Source of the DNA: Clostridia bacterium
GTDB taxonomy: Bacteria; Bacillota; Clostridia; Oscillospirales; CAG-272
Assembly: GCA_017407375.1 (NCBI GenBank)
Contig: JAFQWT010000106.1
Location: 1-8,441, forward strand
Length of the DNA stretch: 8,441 nucleotides
Direction: 5' to 3'
A program made the translations under genes and the position numbers. Shown piece after piece: positions 6,418 to 8,441 of the stretch (its first letter is position 1; every line of letters begins with the position of its first letter). The notes below the pieces were generated by a model. That model was not told the DNA's origin. It made no database searches and saw only the letters and a list, made by a program, of their open reading frames with translations.

Positions 6418-7939
6418 CGTCGCTGCCTCCCTTCGTCATCAAAAGTCCGATCTCCTCCTTGGTGGAGGTGCGCGCGTCCACAATACCCGTGACGCGGCCC
6501 GAGCCGATGACCAGGATGCGGTCGCAAAGCTCAAGCAAAACGTCAAGGTCCTCACCGACAAAGATGACGGCAACGCCCTTTTCCTTCTGCGCGTTCAGAA
6601 GGTTGTAAATGAGGTAGGACGAGTTGATGTCCAGGCCGCGCACAGGGTACGCCGCCATCAGGACGGTCGGTGCCGACGAGATCTCACGCCCGACGAGCAC
6701 CTTTTGCACGTTACCGCCCGAAAGACGGCGAACGGGCGTAGCGGCCGAGGGAGTGACCACCTCCAGGTGAGCGATGATGTCCTCCGCCAGGTGCTTCGGG
6801 GGATCACGGTCGAGGAAGAAGGATTTGCCGTAGGAATAGCTCCTCAGCATCATGTTGTCCACGATGTCCATGTCCCCGACAAGGCCCATGCCAAGGCGGT
6901 CCTCGGGAACGAAGGAAAGGCGCACGCCCAGCTCACGGATCTCCAGGGGGGTCTTGTCTCTGAGGTCGGTGTCCTCACCGTCCTCGGGGCTGCGGTAGGT
7001 GATGGTACCGCTTTCGATATGCTGAAGGCCCGCAATGGCCTCAAGCAGCTCCCGCTGGCCCGAGCCCGCGATGCCCGCGATACCGAGGATCTCACCGCCA
7101 AGGGCGGTAAAGCTGACGTTATCCAGCACCTTGACCCCGTCATGGCCGAGACAGTTCAGCCCCTCGACAAACAGGCGGGGCGTGGCATCCCTCGGCTCGG
7201 TGCGGTCGATGTTCAGCGAGACCTTCTTACCGACCATCAGCTCGGTAAGCTCCGCCTCGCTGGTGGTGGCGGTGTCCACGGTGGCCACGTGCTCTCCCTT
7301 ACGGAGAATGGCCACACGGTCGGAGATCGCCAGCACCTCGTGGAGCTTGTGGGTGATGATGATGATGGACTTCCCGTCATCCCGCATCTTGCGGAGGACG
7401 TCAAAGAGCTTGCGCGTCTCCTGGGGGGTAAGAACGGCGGTCGGCTCATCAAGGATGAGGATCTCGGCGCCGCGGTAGAGGACCTTGATGATCTCCACCG
7501 TCTGCTTTTCCGAGACCGCCATCTCGTAGATCTTCTTTTTGGGGTCCAGCTCAAAGCCATAGCGGTCGCAAAGCGCCTTCACGCTCTCGGCCGCCTGCTT
7601 CAGATTATATTTCTCGTCCTTGATGCCAAGGATTATATTCTCGGTTGCAGTAAAGAGATCGACCAGCTTGAAGTGCTGGTGGATCATACCGATGCCGTGG
7701 GCAAAGGCATCCTTCGGGGATTTGATGACGACCTCCTCGCCATCGATAAAGATCTTACCCTCGTCAGGGTAATAGATGCCCGAGATCATGTTCATAAGGG
7801 TGGTCTTGCCGCTTCCGTTCTCACCGAGAATGGCAAGGATCTCCCCGTGGCGGACGTCAAGGTTCACGTCCTTGTTGGCAATGACGCTGCCAAAGGTCTT
7901 GGTAACGCCGCAAAGCTCGATCGCAGGTAGGGTATTCAA
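6407..7939 (-). CDS. nupA: Double-NBD ABC ATPase, nucleoside/sugar type (NupA-like)
   Basis: Energises the two permeases; 510 residues from the chosen TTG start (7937-7939), which has GGAGG eight bases upstream. An earlier in-frame TTG at 7967-7969 lacks such a site. NBD1 has Walker A GENGSGKTT (39-47), Q-loop Gln88, Walker B LILDEPTAVLTP (161-172) and switch His197, but a degenerate signature, AVSEKQ (141-146). NBD2 has a degenerate Walker A (GIAGSGQRE, 289-297) and no acidic Walker B pair (LMAAYPVRGLD, 427-437), but an intact LSGGN signature (406-410). So only one composite site, NBD1 Walker motifs with the NBD2 signature, should hydrolyse ATP, a pattern typical of this family. The last 11 bases overlap the NupB-like gene. 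Confidence 0.94.
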   Translation of the reverse strand: MNTLPAIELCGVTKTFGSVIANKDVNLDVRHGEILAILGENGSGKTTLMNMISGIYYPDEGKIFIDGEEVVIKSPKDAFAHGIGMIHQHFKLVDLFTATENIILGIKDEKYNLKQAAESVKALCDRYGFELDPKKKIYEMAVSEKQTVEIIKVLYRGAEILILDEPTAVLTPQETRKLFDVLRKMRDDGKSIIIITHKLHEVLAISDRVAILRKGEHVATVDTATTSEAELTELMVGKKVSLNIDRTEPRDATPRLFVEGLNCLGHDGVKVLDNVSFTALGGEILGIAGIAGSGQRELLEAIAGLQHIESGTITYRSPEDGEDTDLRDKTPLEIRELGVRLSFVPEDRLGMGLVGDMDIVDNMMLRSYSYGKSFFLDRDPPKHLAEDIIAHLEVVTPSAATPVRRLSGGNVQKVLVGREISSAPTVLMAAYPVRGLDINSSYLIYNLLNAQKEKGVAVIFVGEDLDVLLELCDRILVIGSGRVTGIVDARTSTKEEIGLLMTKGGSDDGE

Positions 7940-7947
7940 CGCCTGTA

Positions 7948-7952
7948 CCTCC
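7948..7952 (-). promoter_or_regulatory. Ribosome binding site that decides the NupA-like start
   Basis: GGAGG on the minus strand, eight bases before TTG at 7937-7939. The upstream TTG at 7967-7969 would add ten residues (MRSKSLEVQA) that precede the conserved start of NBD1 and would place this site inside the coding region. I therefore set the start at 7939. Confidence 0.8.
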
Positions 7953-7981
7953 AAAGATTTAGATCGCAAGGAAAGACAAGA

Positions 7982-8006
7982 GAGGCGGAGCGAAACGCCC
8001 CGCCTC
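7982..8006 (-). terminator. Intercistronic hairpin between binding protein and ATPase genes
   Basis: An inverted repeat, GAGGCGG (7982-7988) with CCGCCTC (8000-8006), one A-C mismatch, then GCG/CGC, with loop AAA (TTT on the transcribed strand). It lies 14 bases after the binding-protein stop. On the minus strand it is followed by TCTTGTCTTTCC, U-rich but interrupted by C and G, so it is a weaker terminator than the others here. It probably acts as a partial terminator or 3' stabiliser that gives more binding protein than transporter. The 81-base gap holds nothing else except the downstream ribosome binding site. Confidence 0.65.
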
Positions 8007-8020
8007 CTGTCATAAGAGAA

Positions 8021-8441
8021 TTACGACTGCGGTACGATGATACCGTCGATGATCAGATCGAAGTAAGGAGCCGCACGGAACTCGGACTCGGCAAACGCAC
8101 CGTCAATGATGACCTCGGTGTCGCCGGTGAAGGCCGCATCGTCATTCACGTTGGCAAGGTAGGTGGTGACCTTCTGGCCGTTCACGGTGAAGCTGTCGGT
8201 GTCAAAGACGTCGAACTCACCGCTCTTGAGAGCGTTGATAGCACCCTCGACCATCTCCGCGGCACCCGTGGGAACCACGCCCGCCTTCTCGTTGAGGGCG
8301 GTCAGCTTGACAGAGCCCTCGGCAAAGCCGCCGCAGTACTCCTCGGGGATACGGATACCCGCGATCGTCGAGTTGATGATCAGCTGGTAGTAGGGATCCC
8401 AGTCAATGTAGGAGGAAACCAGGAAGGTATCGTCGCAGGAG
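8021..8441 (-). CDS. bmpA: BMP family substrate-binding lipoprotein, C-terminal part
   Basis: The frame is open from the window's right edge to TAA at 8021-8023, giving the last 139 residues of a BMP (Bmp/PnrA/Med) extracytoplasmic binding protein, which delivers purine nucleosides to the transporter in characterised relatives. Supporting features, in the partial numbering, are FLVSSYIDWDPYYQ (6-19), IINSTIAG (21-28) then EEYCGGFAEGSVKLTAL, and the C-terminal EFRAAPYFDLIIDGI. Between them is a segment with VNGQKVTTYLAN and DDAAFTGDTEVIIDG that appears in clostridial relatives I recall. The signal peptide and lipobox are outside the window. It is first of the four transporter genes seen, and the operon promoter must lie beyond 8441. 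The nucleoside ligand is inferred. Confidence 0.9.
   Translation of the reverse strand, partial: SCDDTFLVSSYIDWDPYYQLIINSTIAGIRIPEEYCGGFAEGSVKLTALNEKAGVVPTGAAEMVEGAINALKSGEFDVFDTDSFTVNGQKVTTYLANVNDDAAFTGDTEVIIDGAFAESEFRAAPYFDLIIDGIIVPQS

Noticed and set aside
5332..6492. A long rightward open frame opposite the NupB-like permease
   Set aside because: Low-complexity, charged translation complementary to a membrane protein, with no family motif or suitable start site. It is a shadow of the real gene.
6704..7930. A long rightward open frame opposite the ATPase
   Set aside because: It is antisense to a gene with complete ABC motifs, and its translation has no recognisable domain.
1..8441. Mobile elements, CRISPR repeats, tRNA or rRNA genes
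   Set aside because: I saw no transposase or integrase motifs, repeat-spacer pattern, or RNA-gene sequence. Both operons are intact and share codon usage.

Overview
The window looks like ordinary chromosomal DNA from a fairly GC-rich member of the Firmicutes, most likely class Clostridia. The evidence is strong GGAGG-type ribosome binding sites, compact intrinsic terminators with U-tracts, promoters with TATAAT -10 boxes, a BMP/Nup-type nucleoside ABC transporter, and the clostridial pairing of a DUF512 radical-SAM gene with der. Genus cannot be set from the sequence alone. I see no mobile element, CRISPR array, rRNA or tRNA.

Layout, left to right. (1) Bases 1-76 hold the last 24 codons of a rightward gene, ending in a UUCG-capped terminator (75-102). 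(2) Bases 77-232 are an AT-rich convergent intergenic region. It holds that terminator, the terminator of the leftward obg gene (about 191-227), and an unexpected leftward promoter-like sequence (112-140). (3) Bases 233-4175 form a leftward three-gene operon, in transcription order: DUF512 radical-SAM/PDZ protein, der (double GTPase), obg (GTPase). The genes are separated by 2 nt each and share a clear promoter at 4211-4239. (4) Bases 4176-4279 hold that promoter and the terminator of the next operon. (5) Bases 4280-8441 form a leftward ABC-transporter operon, in transcription order: BMP-family substrate-binding lipoprotein (only its C-terminal 139 residues are in the window), a double-NBD ATPase, and two permeases. 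A hairpin lies between the binding protein and the ATPase, and the last three genes overlap.

How the genes work together. Der and Obg are both GTPases that act in 50S subunit maturation. Their co-transcription with a conserved but functionally undefined radical-SAM enzyme makes this a probable ribosome-biogenesis operon. The second operon is a complete uptake system: the lipoprotein captures the ligand (probably purine nucleosides, by family), the two permeases form the channel, and the fused ATPase drives transport.

I did not find a convincing undescribed system. The points most worth a second look are the leftward promoter-like site firing into the 3' end of the rightward gene, the DUF512-der-obg arrangement, and the hairpin that could set the binding-protein to transporter ratio.
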